A model generated the notes under the pieces. That model did not search any database, was not told the DNA's origin, and was given only the letters and a program-made list of their open reading frames with translations. Of a DNA stretch of 64,000 nt, positions 1 to 13,514 are shown piece by piece. Positions within the stretch are counted from its first letter, which is position 1; every line of letters begins with the position of its first letter. The stretch comes from Impatiens glandulifera. Lineage: Eukaryota > Streptophyta > Magnoliopsida > Ericales > Balsaminaceae. The translations under genes and the position numbers were made by a program. The stretch covers positions 22,543,348 through 22,607,347 of the forward strand of contig NC_061870.1 of the NCBI RefSeq assembly GCF_907164915.1, in the 5' to 3' direction.

Positions 1-1880
1 AGTAATATTTTGTAACTATTATATATTATTTCTCATTTTTATCGATAAAAATTGATATTTTGACTCAGTTTTTTTTCAAATTGTGTATGTTTGGTTGAAG
101 GTCTTTTTGATAAAAAAAAAAAGTCATGAACGAGAAACATGATTAATGTATTGTCTAATTGTTGAACAGAAGAAAATAATAAGGGCAACTAAAGATGAAC
201 TTTTTATTGTTGTGGATGGTCTTTAAAGTAATGAATTTGAATTGGGGTCTAACAAATAGTACACAACATGTGAGAAAGATGTGTAAAAATAATAAGTATT
301 TTGGTGGGTTATATTAATTTTTGAGGAATGATAAAATTAGTACAGCGAAAACAATACCATGAATCCGACGTTGTTTCTCACGTTGTTCCACGTCAGATTT
401 TGAAAAAAATAATAATAATTTTGGGTTCCGAAATGTGATTTTTCGAAATTCGAAATGTAACATTTTTAATTTTTCTCTTTCCTACCCACATAAACATGTC
501 ACGTCGGATTTTTAGACTTACTTTCTTTACAATTTCGCTGAGTTTATCATTTTTCTTAATTTTTTTTATAAATATTTTGTACAATGATGTTTTGGTTTTT
601 ATTATTTATGAAAGATTAATTTCATTTTGACTCTAAAAACATTATTTTTTGGGTTACTATTCATGTATGCATGCATATTGTTATTATGTGTGTTGGCATT
701 ATATTCAATAACTCAATGAACAGATCATATATCTAATATAAATATAGGGTGGAAATAAATATAATTAAAATTGTATAATATGCAAATTGTGGAGAACTAT
801 AGATTTTTTTCTTTAAAATGATACTAAATGATTAATAACCCTAAGTAAATATATATATAAGGTAGGTAGTATGGGCAATAAGATTAATTAAAGGCCAATT
901 TGATATACTTGCGGGTGCAAAAATCTTCAAGGTAGGACATAAATTTAAATGAAGGATATGACTGATCAAATTAATGCATTTAATTATTCAAATGAATGGG
1001 TCCAAATATGCCCTAACATTTTGTTATGAGATTGATCAATATGAGAGATTAAATTGTTTAATGAATCTTTTCATTAATTAATTTAAAGAACTCTATTATT
1101 TAACTTATGTTAGGTTTATTATTTCCACATAATATACAAACACAATCAAATAAATCATAAAAGTCGAAACAATCTCGACAAAGATAATAATAACGCAAAA
1201 CCATCATAAATGTGTATGAGAAAAATGAGACAAAAACATCTTAGTCAACACTAATATCTCATGTTTCAATCTCTAATTTAGGTCTAAGCATCATCAAAAG
1301 ATTAATGTCTACTCTTAACTAATGAAGACAATTTTAATGAACCTATCCATATTACACTATTTGAAATTATTTTCCCTCAATTTAATTAGTAGTGATTGAG
1401 GAGGGATGTATCACCTACCCATTTAGTTCAAAACATATTAATAAAAACTTATAAATTATACATATAATATTACCCATAAATTTATTTATCTTTTTTTCAT
1501 AATAATATTAAATTTTAATATATTAAATTTTTTATACTGTATAAAAATTAATACAGACTTTAGCTTATTTAATTTCATTAATATAGACTCAAACTCTTCT
1601 TACTCGAACAACTATCCATTACATTGTAAAAAAAAGACACTAAATGATCTACCACATGGTTATATGTAAGAATGAGGATGTATCTCGAAGTTGAGATAAT
1701 GATTAAAAATATTATTGTTTAAAACACTTATGGAATCGATAATGATGATGTTAAGAGAGGCGTCATCAAGTCATTATTGGGAACAATTGGTTGTGTCATA
1801 TATTATTTTAGTATCGAAAGATATATTAGTAGATTGTAAGAGATTTATGTAATTAATAGTTATGTGGTTGGAAGACTTTT
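1..1880. other. AT-rich intergenic DNA, no gene seen
   Basis: Runs of A and T dominate and no open frame of convincing composition is present on either strand. The 63-codon minus frame near 393-584 is lysine/isoleucine-rich low-complexity translation and I do not regard it as a gene. Confidence 0.6.
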
Positions 1881-1889
1881 TATTCTATA

Positions 1890-2345
1890 GGAGCGTCTAG
1901 TAGGATTCTTGTGGTATTGTGAAAACATGTGTATTATGGTAAATTGTTATCGTATGTGTCACAGAGATGTTGAATCAACAACTTATTTACTTTTACATTG
2001 TCAATAGTTACTAGTATCTGGAGTCTTTTTTTATAGAGTATAATTGCGATTCGCTAGGTGATATATACTCGAGTCTTTGAGTAATTGTTTGAAAGTTTGA
2101 ATTGAGACGGTTGATATGACATCCCTGCATATTTGAGTTATCATCTCAGTTATCTTTTTATGGACTATCTGGTTGAAGAGAAATTATCGAACATTCAATG
2201 ATCGTAGTCATCTGATGCGTATCATTCATAATACTATTATTATGTTTTCTAAGATTCGTTTCAAAAAATTGGTGGAATCGATCGAAGAGTTAATCGTTTT
2301 TCTTGAAGATCTATGAGTTCGATATCATGTGTGGATAACGTGTCT
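1890..2345 (+). pseudogene. LINE 3'-end remnant (zf-RVT region)
   Basis: Translation across about 1950-2010 gives CVMCHRDVESTTYLLLHCQ, the Cys/His pattern of the zf-RVT domain found at the C-terminus of plant L1-type LINE reverse transcriptases. The frame is closed by stops on both sides. The following 300 bases recur in inverted orientation at 5155-5545 and in direct orientation at 55012-55240, so this is one member of a local LINE family. Confidence 0.65.
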
Positions 2346-3763
2346 GTATTTTTTTCTTATTTTTATTTTTGTGATTTTTTATTTTCTTTTATTATGTTTT
2401 TAGTTGTGTTTAAACTATTTTTATCATTGGTAATATACCTAACTTATTCAATCCAATCTCTCACATAGCGATAAGACCTCTTAAATGTATATAATGTAGT
2501 TGGTGTCGTGTGAAAGTATCCGTAAACTAAAAAAAATCCTTAAGTTAGTACAAAATAAAAAAAAATCTCACACATTGTCATTACTCCACTATTTTACAAG
2601 ACAACAAAAACTTGAACATCTCTGATCAGATTTTTTTTCCGATTTTCTTCAAATACATCGTAACAAATGCGATGAATGTGACTCTAAACTCTAACTTTGA
2701 ACAAAATAATACTTGCAGCACGATCAAAGTTAGGTTAAAATTATTTTGTGAAGATTAATTTCAGTTTCTTCAATCTACTACATAGGTTGTGAATATATCA
2801 ATTAAAATGTAAAATAATTCGGTGCATTAATTATATGGCCATTCAAATATGAGCTGTCAAAAAAATAATTGATTTTTATTTTATTTTTTGGTAAAGAAAA
2901 AACAATTGATTTTTAATATGAATGAACATGGGATTTTAATTTGGCATTGCCATGGCCATACATTTTGCATCATTCATCAATTGTTGCCCATATGCCAAAT
3001 CTTATTAAATTAATTTATTTAAGATTTTTTTGTAGAGGGGGGAAGAACTAGCTCCTTTACTTTACCCATATAGAGTAAAATTAGTAATATTATTGTAAAA
3101 CACACATATAAATAATTAATCATCTAACAAAATTTACAATTTAATTAAATAAAGTAAGATGAAAAAGAACATCTAACTTATAGATCTCTTCTATATTTCA
3201 ATATATTTACTCAAAATTATGAAAACAGTAAATCCAAATGTTTGATTATATATATTTTTTATTCTATAAAAAAATATAGTATACCCCATATATAATCTGT
3301 GTACAGTAACAAACACTTCTTTAATAATAGTTTTAATTTTAAATAATTTATTATCTTATAGTGAATTTTTTCTTGTATTTAAAGTACTAGCTTTAAATTA
3401 TTTTTGTACTCATATGGAGTACTAGTTATTTAATATTGTGTACAATCTACTTAAATATATGTAAGTAACAGTTCAAGTGTTCCATCATTTTCTGATAAAC
3501 TTATTGAAAACAATTTCAAGAGATGTCTCACTTTTAATTTGAGTAAGACAAAAAAGAATTCAAGTATTTCAACATGATGTTTAAATAAATTAAATCATGT
3601 TTTTGTAAATTGCCTTATATATAAAATTGATTGAGTTTTCGTATAAATTTAAACTCAAATTCAACTTAAAAAAAATATTTTTAAATGAATTCAAGAACAT
3701 TATTTTCAATTGGATTCAATACTTGTAGCTTGTTTGATCTTTGGTTATTTTAAACTCGTATTT
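2346..3763. other. AT-rich intergenic DNA
   Basis: No gene seen. The part from about 3300 to 3720 is similar to 6370-6790, including shared stretches around 'catatggag' and 'caagtgttccatcattttctg', so it belongs to a local diverged duplication. Confidence 0.5.
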
Positions 3764-3976
3764 AGGAAGTATTTTTGTATTTAAGTTGATAAGATATAAG
3801 TGATTGTTGGTTAAGAGAAGTGATAGTGTTCAAATTAATTAAGGATAACAATTATAATCCGTCTACGAGGAAGTATTTTTGTATTTATTAAGTTGATAAG
3901 ATATAAGTGATCGTTGGTTAAGATAAGTGATAGTGTTCAAATTAATTAAGGATAACAATTATAATCCGTCCACGGT
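3764..3976 (+). repeat. Tandem duplication, unit about 105 bp
   Basis: Two nearly identical copies (3764-3867 and 3868-3976) start with 'aggaagtatttttgtattt' and end with 'ataatccgtc'. The second copy has a short insertion near its start. No coding content. Confidence 0.85.
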
Positions 3977-5154
3977 TTTTTATTCAAATTGCCTAACGAG
4001 GCGGGTTTTTCCCAATTTGAGCGGTAGTTGACCAGGATAGAACATAAATTATATTTGTGTCATCACCCCAATTCTAATAAACTTAATTAAATATTTATTT
4101 GTTTTTCTTGTTTTAAAATAGTTTTAAGTTTATTTTTTTATAATAATATAAAATTTTAATATATTATAATATATATAATATTTAAAAAATTGTTTATATA
4201 ATTTTATAAAAAAAAATAATTTTTTTTAAAAAGAATATGGTATAGCGATGCTCTACGGGGATTTTCTAAATTCGAACAGGACGGGGATGGTAATAAAAAA
4301 ATCCCGAAATAGAATGGAATGATAAACGCATTTTCTGCTCCATTGGCATCCATATTATCAATTATATTTTTTTTTTAACAAGGAGAACTAGCTTGTCACA
4401 ATCATGTATTTCTACTTTCATTCAAAACGCTTTCAATAAAAATTGAATTTGTGACATTTGTTTTTTTATGTCAACTTTTTCCAACTTAGGTGGTTCTTAT
4501 CAATTATATAACTTAATTAATTAATCAAAAACTAAAATATCATCTATTTTTTTATCATTATATATATATAATTAATATCATTTAAATATTAAAAAAAACA
4601 ATAATCAGCTTTATCAAAATCACTCCCATCAACATGTTTTAAATAAACTCAAGTTTGTTAAATAAATGTTTATTTTGTTTAAATAAGTGTTTATCGAACA
4701 AGCTCTTTGTAAGACAAAATAATAAAAAAATGATATTCAAACAAAGTCTTTTGAAAATAAGTGTGTTTTTTGAAATTGTACCCTATTGGGTGAGTGATTT
4801 CTCCCCTTAGCTTGAATTCAACCGCATTTAACTAATTGTTTTTAACCTTACAGAGTTTACTTTAGTTATTTACATTCAAATCGAGTTTAACCACATAACT
4901 ATGTACATTCAATTTGTATTATTGTATTTTTTAGTTGTATTATATAAATAAATAAAATTATTATACCTATATAGCTTGTGTCCCCTACAAACAATTCCTT
5001 GTAATAGTTTTAATTTTAAGTAATTTATTATTTTTTTAAATGGTTCATCAATATTAAAAAATTTATAATATAACACAAATAACCACAAAATATGATATAA
5101 AAAACAAAAATAATACGAAAATAAAATTAAAAATAAAAACAATTATTATAATAA
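3977..5154. other. AT-rich intergenic DNA with MITE-like scraps
   Basis: The segment 4230-4340 is locally GC-richer ('acggggatggtaataaaaaa') and looks like the end of a small DNA transposon, but I found no paired terminus. The minus-strand frame at 4909-5142 is low complexity. No gene seen. Confidence 0.4.
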
Positions 5155-5545
5155 TAATTATTGAGGTAGTAAGTATTCGAAAACAACGATTAACTTCCTT
5201 ACCGACTCCATTGACTTTCCGAAACAAATTTCAGAAAAAGTTATAATAATAGTATGATGAATGATACACATCGGGAGATTATGATCATTGAAAATGTTCG
5301 ACGATTATTCTCTAACCAGAAAAAAATTGAGATAGTAACTCAAATATGTAAGTTTGTCATATCAGTCGTTTCAATACAAATTTCTATCCATTACCAAAAA
5401 TTTGGACATCACTTAATGAATCTCATATACTAGTCACCCTCGACAATAACACATACGAAAACAACTTACCATAATACATTTTTTGTAATGCACATATCAT
5501 TTTTAAGAATTTTACCGTGAATAGCACGCTCCATCCAAATAACGA
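5155..5545 (-). pseudogene. LINE 3'-end remnant, inverted copy
   Basis: Read on the minus strand, this aligns with 1890-2345. It shares the succession 'tatgacaaacttacatattt', 'gagttactatctcaat' and 'gtgtatcattcat'. No open frame remains. It belongs to the same LINE family as the remnants at 1890 and 55012. Confidence 0.6.
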
Positions 5546-5704
5546 GATTTTGAATGAAATCTTTAACTTCCAAAACTTTTTTAACAAAAATATATAAAAT
5601 CATCTTAGCAAACAAATTATAACAATATCATAATTGGAACTATTCATATTAACGCATAACGTCTTATTTCGACAGAGACATATGTTTGAGTCCTACCAGA
5701 AGCA

Positions 5705-6356
5705 AAACTTTGTTATAAGAAAAGAGCTTTGTTATAAGAAGAGAGGTCTCTAATATTTAGTATCCTTCTATACATAATTTAACTAGATCGAATATCAAAC
5801 ATTTATTTAACTGTGATATATGTAAATATAGCAATAGAAACAAGCTTAATATACATCCCAGTTAGATTTTTGACACTAAATTAAGTCTCGTTCCAAAACT
5901 GATTAAAAATTCATTTCTCGCCATAAATAACTTTGTTATAAGAAGAGAGCTCTCTAATATTTAATATCCTTCTATACATAATTCAACTAGATCGAATATC
6001 AAACATTTATTTAAATGTGATATATGTAAATATAGCAAAAGAAACAAGTTTAATACACATCACAGTTAGATTTTTGACACTAAATCAAGTCTCGTTCCAA
6101 AACTGATTAAAAATTCATTTCTCGCAATGAATAACTTTGTTATAAGAAGAGAGCTTTGTTATAAGAAGAGAGCTCTCTAATATTTAACATCCTTCTATAC
6201 ATAATTCAACTAGATCGAATATCAAACATTTATTTAACTGTGATATATGTAAATATAGCAATAGAAACAAGCATAATATACATCACAGTTAGATTTTTGA
6301 CACTAAACCAAGTCTCGTTCCAAAACTAATTAAAAATTCATTTCTCGCGATGAATA
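5705..6356 (+). repeat. Three-copy tandem repeat, unit 200-226 bp
   Basis: Copies begin near 5705, 5929 and 6131. Each contains 'gagctctctaatattta' or a variant, then 'aactagatcgaatatcaaac', then 'ctcgttccaaaact', and ends in 'aattcatttctcgc'. Copies A and C also share a doubled 'gagctttgttataagaa' element that B lacks, which accounts for the length difference. No coding content. Confidence 0.85.
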
Positions 6357-7650
6357 TGTACTGCTTGTGAAATTTCTTTCACTTAATAATTTATTATCAT
6401 ATAGCCAAGTCATATTATTGATATTTTTCTGTATTTAAAGTATTAGCTTTAAATTGTTTGTGTGTTCATATGGAGAACTAGTTATTTAATAGTGGGTACA
6501 ATCTACCTAAATAGGTTAGTAACAATTCAAGTGTTCCATCATTTTCTGGTATACTATATTGTGCCCTATTTGAAAACAATCAAGAGATAGGTCTCACTCT
6601 GAATTTAAAAAAGACAAACTTTTTATTTTCAAGCATATCAACCTATCAATGTTTAATTAGCTTAAATAATATTTTGTAATGTTATTGATGTTTTCTTGTA
6701 TAAATTTAAACTCAAATACACCTTAAAAATGTTTTAGAATAATTCAAAATGACTATTTTTAATTGGATTCAATACTTGGAACTGGATTGTGTTTTCTGAA
6801 ATGTTATATATGCTATTGGGTGAGTGATTTCTCCACATTTGCTTCAAAACGGTGATTAAACGACAATTTATATTGGTGACATTCAAAGTTCAAATATATT
6901 CGATGTCAAGTACACAACTGTTATATCGACCCTTACATATATGGTGAGATATAAGATTTTAATTGATATAAGAAAATATATTAGAATAAATATAATATTT
7001 TTTTTAATAAATAAACTAATCTAATCTACAATTTAAAATATATCAAATAATTTTAATCTGAAAATAAAATCTAAATATGTATAATATATTTATAATTATT
7101 ACTTATTGCCTTTAATAAAAAGAAGTATGTATATTAATAAAACAAATAGTAATTTTATTGTTGATAAATATTATATTTATTAATTAATTCAATTATTTTT
7201 ATTAAAAAAAAATTGTTTTGTTTTTAGATATTATTTATTTATTTATTCTCTCATTTATTTAATAGAAAATTTTATTATAAATATTTATTATTATTACTTA
7301 TTGCAAGTTTTTTTTTAATCAAAATATATTTAAAATTAATACTATGCTAATATTTTTGGATTTATTTTTGTTTAATTAATGAATTTATAAAAATGATTGA
7401 TTGTATAAAGTTAAATATCTAAAAAAAAGTATAAATCAACCCAATTCGTACCCTAATTTAAGTACATTGTATACAAAGAAAATTCAATTCTACATAAAAA
7501 GAAAAAACTAACAAGATAATTTGAAACAAAATATTTTATTTTACATGTGTTTAAATTTTTTTTACATATGCCAGAAGAAGTAATAAGAATGTTTATGAAA
7601 AAATCCCAAAACAAAAACACATTTTTATTACATGAATGATCTCCCCTCCT
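6357..7650. other. AT-rich DNA downstream of the PP2C-kinase gene
   Basis: The part 6370-6850 repeats material seen at 3300-3720 and 4770-4800 ('tattgggtgagtgatttctcc'). The remainder is A/T runs. No gene seen; the 3' UTR of the minus-strand gene probably enters the right end. Confidence 0.5.
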
Positions 7651-7770
7651 AAGTAAAATTTGACTATAGTTTAAATCCTGAGTAATTCAGAGAATGGTTT
7701 TAACTTTTTCATTATCCCTCATGGAGAAAACTCTACAATCATTTATAGTAAAAAATACAGTTTTTACTAC

Positions 7771-10700
7771 TTACCAATCCTCCAGCCATTCTGGAGCTTC
7801 ATCCAGATGTCCTGGCGATGCAAAAACAGCGGTTCCTCCTCCACATTCATCGATGTGGTTCTCAAGATGTTTCATTAAACGAGACATGATTTCCTGAGGA
7901 ACTCTCATGCTTCCATTTCTAACGTCGTTCCAGTTCATACCATCAAACCATGGATGATCCTTGATGGACTCGATGCCTTGGCTTCCAAGCCTCGAGCTTT
8001 CTTCAACTTCCAATAGCTGAAAGATTATTATTCATTTCTTCACATATGTTAAATGGTGTCTGTGCTTTTTACCTATTTAATCAATCTTCCTGTACTTTTA
8101 AAAATGCCTCTAAAGAGACTTTATATGCAAGTTCAAGAGGGACCAAATTAGTTTTTCTCCAGAAAAAAAACAGCAAATTAAAATTTCAGACTTTAATTTT
8201 GCAAATTTTTTTTTTTCCTCGAGGAGGCTCACATGACTGCCTCCACTTAATTCAGGGCGTTCTGAGTAGAAATCGAAGATAGACCTTTGAGCTATCTAGA
8301 AGAAAAGGGTTGTTTCTGAGGTACAAACCTTGGTGATAATGTCAACAGCCTCGTGGCTAAGAGTGTCGGGAAGGGTTAATTGTCCTTTCGCGATCTTAGC
8401 AAATGTTTCAAGCTCACTTTCCCTCCACGATCCAAATGGCATTTCACCTACCAATATGAAATAGATCAGCACTCCTACAGCCCACCTGTCACATTTTATA
8501 AGTAACCATGTTAAGCAATAAGCATAGAAGAAAACATGCAATCTATACACACCCTTTTTTCTTTATATATATTTATATCATACCAATCGGAGGGAAGACC
8601 ATGTCCTTTCCCTTGGATTATCTCTGGTGCCAACGTGTCAACCATCCCACACTTTGTAAATGTTCTTTCACCCGATAAATTCTTGGCAAATCTGAAGTCA
8701 ACTAGCTACGGTAAGAAATATAAGATATAATGTTGTCAGCACAATACATAAATAAACAGCTCAGGTAGAAATTTTAAGCCATATGATCGTTTAAATTCAA
8801 CCAACCTGCAGATATCCTGTTACATTAATTGTCAAGACATCAGGAGATACACCCCTGTAGAGAACATCAATCTGAGAAAAGGTAATATATCAGTTTCCAA
8901 TTCATAAAAAGGTGGAAATCTAACATTCACACTATTTTGGACCTTGTGTAGATCTTCTAAGGCGGTGACAACACAGGCAGCACAAAATCGTGCTGAAGAT
9001 TCGTCGAGTGGCTTATAAAGTATCGATGCGATTGGGCATACAATGTTTGTATTCAACAGTATTCCGGCGTGTGTCGCGTCAGCGCAGGTACAAAGAACTT
9101 CTGGAACTCCGGCCGAATTAGAACTTATGTTTTTCATCAAGTTCTTTTCTTTAAGAACCTGAGCTTCTTTTCCAAGACTTGTTATTTTTTGTTTCGAATA
9201 CCTTTTCAAAGTGAGAAATTTACCTGAAAAAGGTTGAGACAGTAAATATGAGAGAAAGATAAAGACATCAACACGAAGAAACAACCTGTATCGTTTAGAG
9301 CTACGACCCCTATCTCGCAGCAGTCTGTGGTGTACACACATTTCCTCCATTCCTAAACAGAGTCAACATTTTTTTTTTAAATCAGAAGATTACATCTTTC
9401 TACGAAAAACAGCAGACTAAAGAGAGAAAAACATACCATATCAGAGAGATTGATCTTTCCAAGTGCAGAATAATCAATGGATTTTGAAAATGTCTCCGAT
9501 GGACTTGACCTAAACAAGAGATTCAAGGTATTAATATCTGAAGGATTTGATATTCAACCAAATATATGAATGAATTTACCTGTGATCATCCTGGGAAAGT
9601 TTATTTAGGGGACCAATAGTGGAATCGAACTGTTCTTTCGTCAAAACAGAACACACAACATCACCCACAGCAACAACAGTCAGCATTCTGACATGCTCAC
9701 CAAAAAGTGTCCATTCACCGAAGTAACTTCCCCTGTTCTTCTCCACCGAAAGTTCGTTATTGCCTTGAATGCCATCCTCCTCTTTTCTCAGGTCAGAAAG
9801 AAGACTGCCGATGTTCGGATTGTTTAATACTTCAGAGTCGATGGTAATCTGTACTTGACCTTTCTGGATAATGAACAATCCAGAAAGGAACTCTTCCTGC
9901 ATATGAACTCTGGATAAATCTATGTAAAAATACTAAAACTTAAAGTTGAAAGTATACATCAAAAGAGCCATGTTTACCTTATCAACAATGATCTGTCCAT
10001 TTGAGAATGAAATTTCAGAGAGGGAATCTGCTATTTGACTTAGCTGTAAAATTGTTAATCTCGAGAGGAGATCTACTGATCGAAGTAACTTCAATGAGGA
10101 TAAATTTGCAAACTCTGACACAAGGATTCCCCGAAAATCTTCTCTTTTTAAAGCCCAAAGTGTTCCATCTGTCACTGCTCGCACTGAAGCCTGGAGCGGT
10201 TTATTATACCTGAGCATAGTGAGTGAATGCTTAAGAAGGAAACACCAAATGCAAATGCAGACATGTTTGTTCTGCAAATATAAGTCGAACCAGAAGAAGA
10301 TTCCCAGATATTAAAGTAGGTCTTACATAAGTGCTAGCTCCCCAAATGATGACATTTTCTCTGCAGTATACTTTTGCAGAACTCTAGTGACAACTCCATC
10401 TGCTTCTTCCTGTCATTGATGTTCTTAAGTTATTCAGGGAATTCATAGTTGACATGTCCACTCCACAAATATTTATAGAGAAAGGCGCAAACCTGAGTTG
10501 CCAAGACCTCAAATTCCCCACTTCCAACGACATAAAAACTGTCACCTTCACCACCCTGCAACACAGAGTGAGTTGTGGATTTCTCATGTTTTAGAAACCA
10601 AAAGATTCACCACTTCACATGAAAAAGAATTGGAAATACTTTTGTTTTCTGTTTATGGATCCAGATACAAAACGTTTGAAAGCTAAACTTATAAGTTTAG

Positions 10701-13007
10701 TTTCTAAACTTGTATTTGGATTCAGATCCAGAAATAAAAAAAGTGTTTTCAAAGGGAGCCAAAAAATGTCTATATCATGTCCAAGTTGAATTGGTCATAA
10801 ATCCAAAAGATTAATCATATAGAAAATTTACACCAGTGAAGGGGGTAAAACTTGTCCAAATCAGTTGCAAACAAAAATTCTGAATGACCAATTACTGACC
10901 TGTTTTACTACAACTTCTCCAGCTTGAACCTCAACTCTTTGCATACAATCCAGTAGAACATGACACTGAGAGTCTGTCAGCTTACGGAAAAGAAAATGAT
11001 CGTGCAATGCCCGTTCAATATGTGCCTGCCAACATATATATGGTTGTGGAACTTATAAATTTATAATCAATCTTTTTTTTTTAAAAGGTCAAGTTTTATT
11101 AAAAAGAACGCAAGATGCGTTTAAAAAATTTATAACCAATCTTATAAGTATAGAATATGAACAAAGAATCCAGATGGCTTCTTACTTCTTCTTCCCAAGT
11201 CTTTCTGTGAGATGGAGATGGAGGAACCCAAGTCGCTCCATTCTCTAAAGAACTTTCGATAGCTCGAATTCGCGCACGTGATAGATCGTTTCTTACACGT
11301 TGATTCTTGGACATCCAGCTCGTGGTTGAAGGAGATTCCGATCCAGTAACCTCAACAACTTGAGGAGTAGGAGCTCTAACAATACCGTCTACAGTTTTTA
11401 ACTGAAAACTAGCATCCTGTGAAAGAATAGATGCTTAAACCACAAATTCAACTAAAATTGTTGAATAAAGGAAATTTGCTTACATTGGTTAATCCATTAA
11501 TATGTACAACTATCACAGTGATATCATCAGTTCGAGTCTCGTATTGCAGCCAAAGTCTGTATGACTCAGCAACAATAGCAGCACAAGCATCTCGGGGATC
11601 TTTATGTTTTAGAACCTGGACAACACAAAATCAATATATATATAAAGTAAACACGAAAGCAATCCATTTGAAAAACTTCTTGTTTTTGTTTTGCATCTGC
11701 ATCCAATTCCAGATACAGAAACACAAATAAATTTCTGAATCTGTCTCGACTAAATTTAGTTTCATAAACAATAGCAGCATGCATCTCGGGGTTCTTTATG
11801 TTTTAGGACCCGGACAACACAAAATCAATATATATAAAGTAAACACGAAAGCAATCCATTTGAAAAACTTCTCGTTTTTGTTTTGCATCTGCATCCAATT
11901 CCAGATACAGAAACAACACAAATAAATTTCTGAATATGTCTCGACTAAATTTAATTTCAAAAACAATAAGTACCTTACCATATCAACGACAGCTTGGCTC
12001 GAAAGGAACTCAAACACACCATCACTAGCAATCACAAAGAAAGGATGATCTGGAGTAAGCTCCAAAACAGCGATCTCGGGATTTGCAACAACTCCAACTG
12101 TTTCGGCAATAGAATCGCCTATACTTCTAGTAAAAGCTGTTCCAGGATACATTCCGTTTTCAACCCAGAGTCTAGGAGGATCGCCATCATCTTCTCCTTC
12201 TTCAGTACCCCAACACTGTACATCTGGGTCTTTCAGCCCTTCAATCTGGTCCAAGGTAAGAACCCTAGCTCCACATAGCTTAACCCTTTCGAGTTCATCA
12301 ACTCGAAATGGAGTTTGATCTATAGACAGGTCAACAGCTTTGATATCATTCCCACTCCTCTCAGCTACAACAGCCCTCGAATCACCCGTATTAGCAACAT
12401 ACAGTGTTCTACCACGGATTAAAACAGTAATCGCGGTTGTCCCACTCATACTGTCATCTAAAGAATCAGCGTGCAGTTGTGAATTTGTTGCTAGAAACGC
12501 AGCATGACAAGCCTGAACAGCGTTTGATTTGAATTGGCTATTCCTGAGTAGATTCTCACATACCTTCCTCTTAACAAATTGAGAACATTGAGCTCCAAAT
12601 TCTCCATGTCCATCAAAAACCCCAAAGAAATGGTCATTGAGATTGGTTCCAAATGGTGTGTGAATGCAGAAACTATCTTGATTAGCTTTGTCTAGTGCAT
12701 CTGGGTAATACCCTCTCTGAGATAAGTATGAATATTGCAACTCATAGTTCCCAAACGGAACCTTAACACTGCGTGATCCCTCTGGAGGTAGAAATTGCGC
12801 TGAGACTCTTGAAAGCCTAGCTATGCCCACCTCTGAATCCCTAGTTAAACTCAGCTGATTCAACTGATCCCTTCCTTCCCCGTCTAAACCATCTGAAGAA
12901 CCAGGTGAGAAGACAGAGATCTCTCTCTCTTTAGGACTTTCTTTGATTTCCCCATTTCTAGGTGCACAAATATCACCAATCCAGACCCTCGAACAAACAC
13001 AACCCAT
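7771..13007 (-). CDS. PP2C / cyclic-nucleotide-binding / kinase-like protein
   Basis: Fifteen GT-AG exons join in frame to about 1074 aa: 13007-11979, 11615-11484, 11416-11186, 11025-10900, 10555-10493, 10409-10327, 10209-9978, 9896-9580, 9509-9437, 9352-9286, 9223-8943, 8871-8806, 8705-8584, 8485-8329, 8016-7771. I recognise the plant family represented by Arabidopsis At2g20050 (1094 aa), which is collinear. Residues 1-345 are a PP2C phosphatase with [11 protein letters not shown] near 128-138, MSGTTAITV and GDSRAV. Residues 465-735 hold two cNMP-binding folds. Residues 770-1030 are an AGC-kinase-like domain. The kinase looks inactive: the HRD position reads YRGVSPD and DFG reads DFR, as I recall for the Arabidopsis protein too. 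The N-terminus MGCVCS fits N-myristoylation plus palmitoylation. The ATG at 13007 gives this motif. Related PP2C-cNMP-kinase proteins act as cGMP-dependent kinases, so a signalling role is an inference. Confidence 0.95.
11571..11970 (-). repeat. Tandem duplication of exon 2 start plus intron 1 in the PP2C gene
   Basis: Two copies of about 197 bp lie head to tail (11571-11766 and 11767-11970). The first contains the real exon 2 acceptor and first codons; the second carries a copy of the same exon start inside intron 1. In the second copy the acceptor reads CGG instead of CAG on the coding strand, and three bases of the exon are missing, so it should not be spliced in. Confidence 0.85.
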
Positions 13008-13500
13008 CACTGAATCACAGCTACCGGAGTCACTAAAAGCTTCATTAGTTATCCAGAGTTATTATCAGCGCTGGAATTCACAAATTACCAAAATCAATTA
13101 TTCAGAACAAATCTCTCAAGACTTAATTCTTCTTCCACTTTAATACCCATTTGTGTAAATTATGAAAAAACTTAAACTTGCAAAAGGAAAACATACAAAT
13201 AATCAAAAGGAACTTCATAATAAGGATAAGAAATGCTTACTGGTTAAGTTTATAGATTCTCGGATCAAGAATGCTGGCGGACGATAACAGCAAAACTTGA
13301 GACTCAAAGGGAGAGACGTATCAGTGCATGTGTGGAAGGTCAGGAGGACTTCAGCCTTTTGTGTGGGGAGCGCAATAATTGCACGCGCTCTGTATATCCA
13401 CGCGCCGGCTTGGACGGAAGGGAATGGGCCACCTCTGCACACTGAAGAAGAAGAAGATGATGACGATGGTCAAGCCAAATTCACAAATCACCATACTCAA
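13008..13500 (-). promoter_or_regulatory. 5' UTR and promoter-proximal region of the PP2C gene
   Basis: Sequence upstream of the ATG is less AT-rich to about 13500 and then collapses into a TA microsatellite. On the minus strand a good donor (CCA|GTAAGC) lies near 13240, which suggests a 5'-UTR intron ending close to the ATG. Short frames on both strands here are UTR translation, not genes. The transcription start cannot be placed. Confidence 0.4.
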
Positions 13501-13511
13501 TCTAATTCAAT

Positions 13512-13514
<3 letters not shown>

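Noticed and set aside
393..584. Minus-strand 63-codon frame
   Set aside because: Lys/Ile/Phe-rich translation of A/T runs, with no domain and no splice context.
4909..5142. Minus-strand 77-codon frame
   Set aside because: Low-complexity Phe/Tyr/Leu composition from AT-rich DNA; overlaps repeated sequence.
11602..11784. 60-codon minus frame over the PP2C intron
   Set aside because: It is translation through intron 1 and the duplicated exon start.
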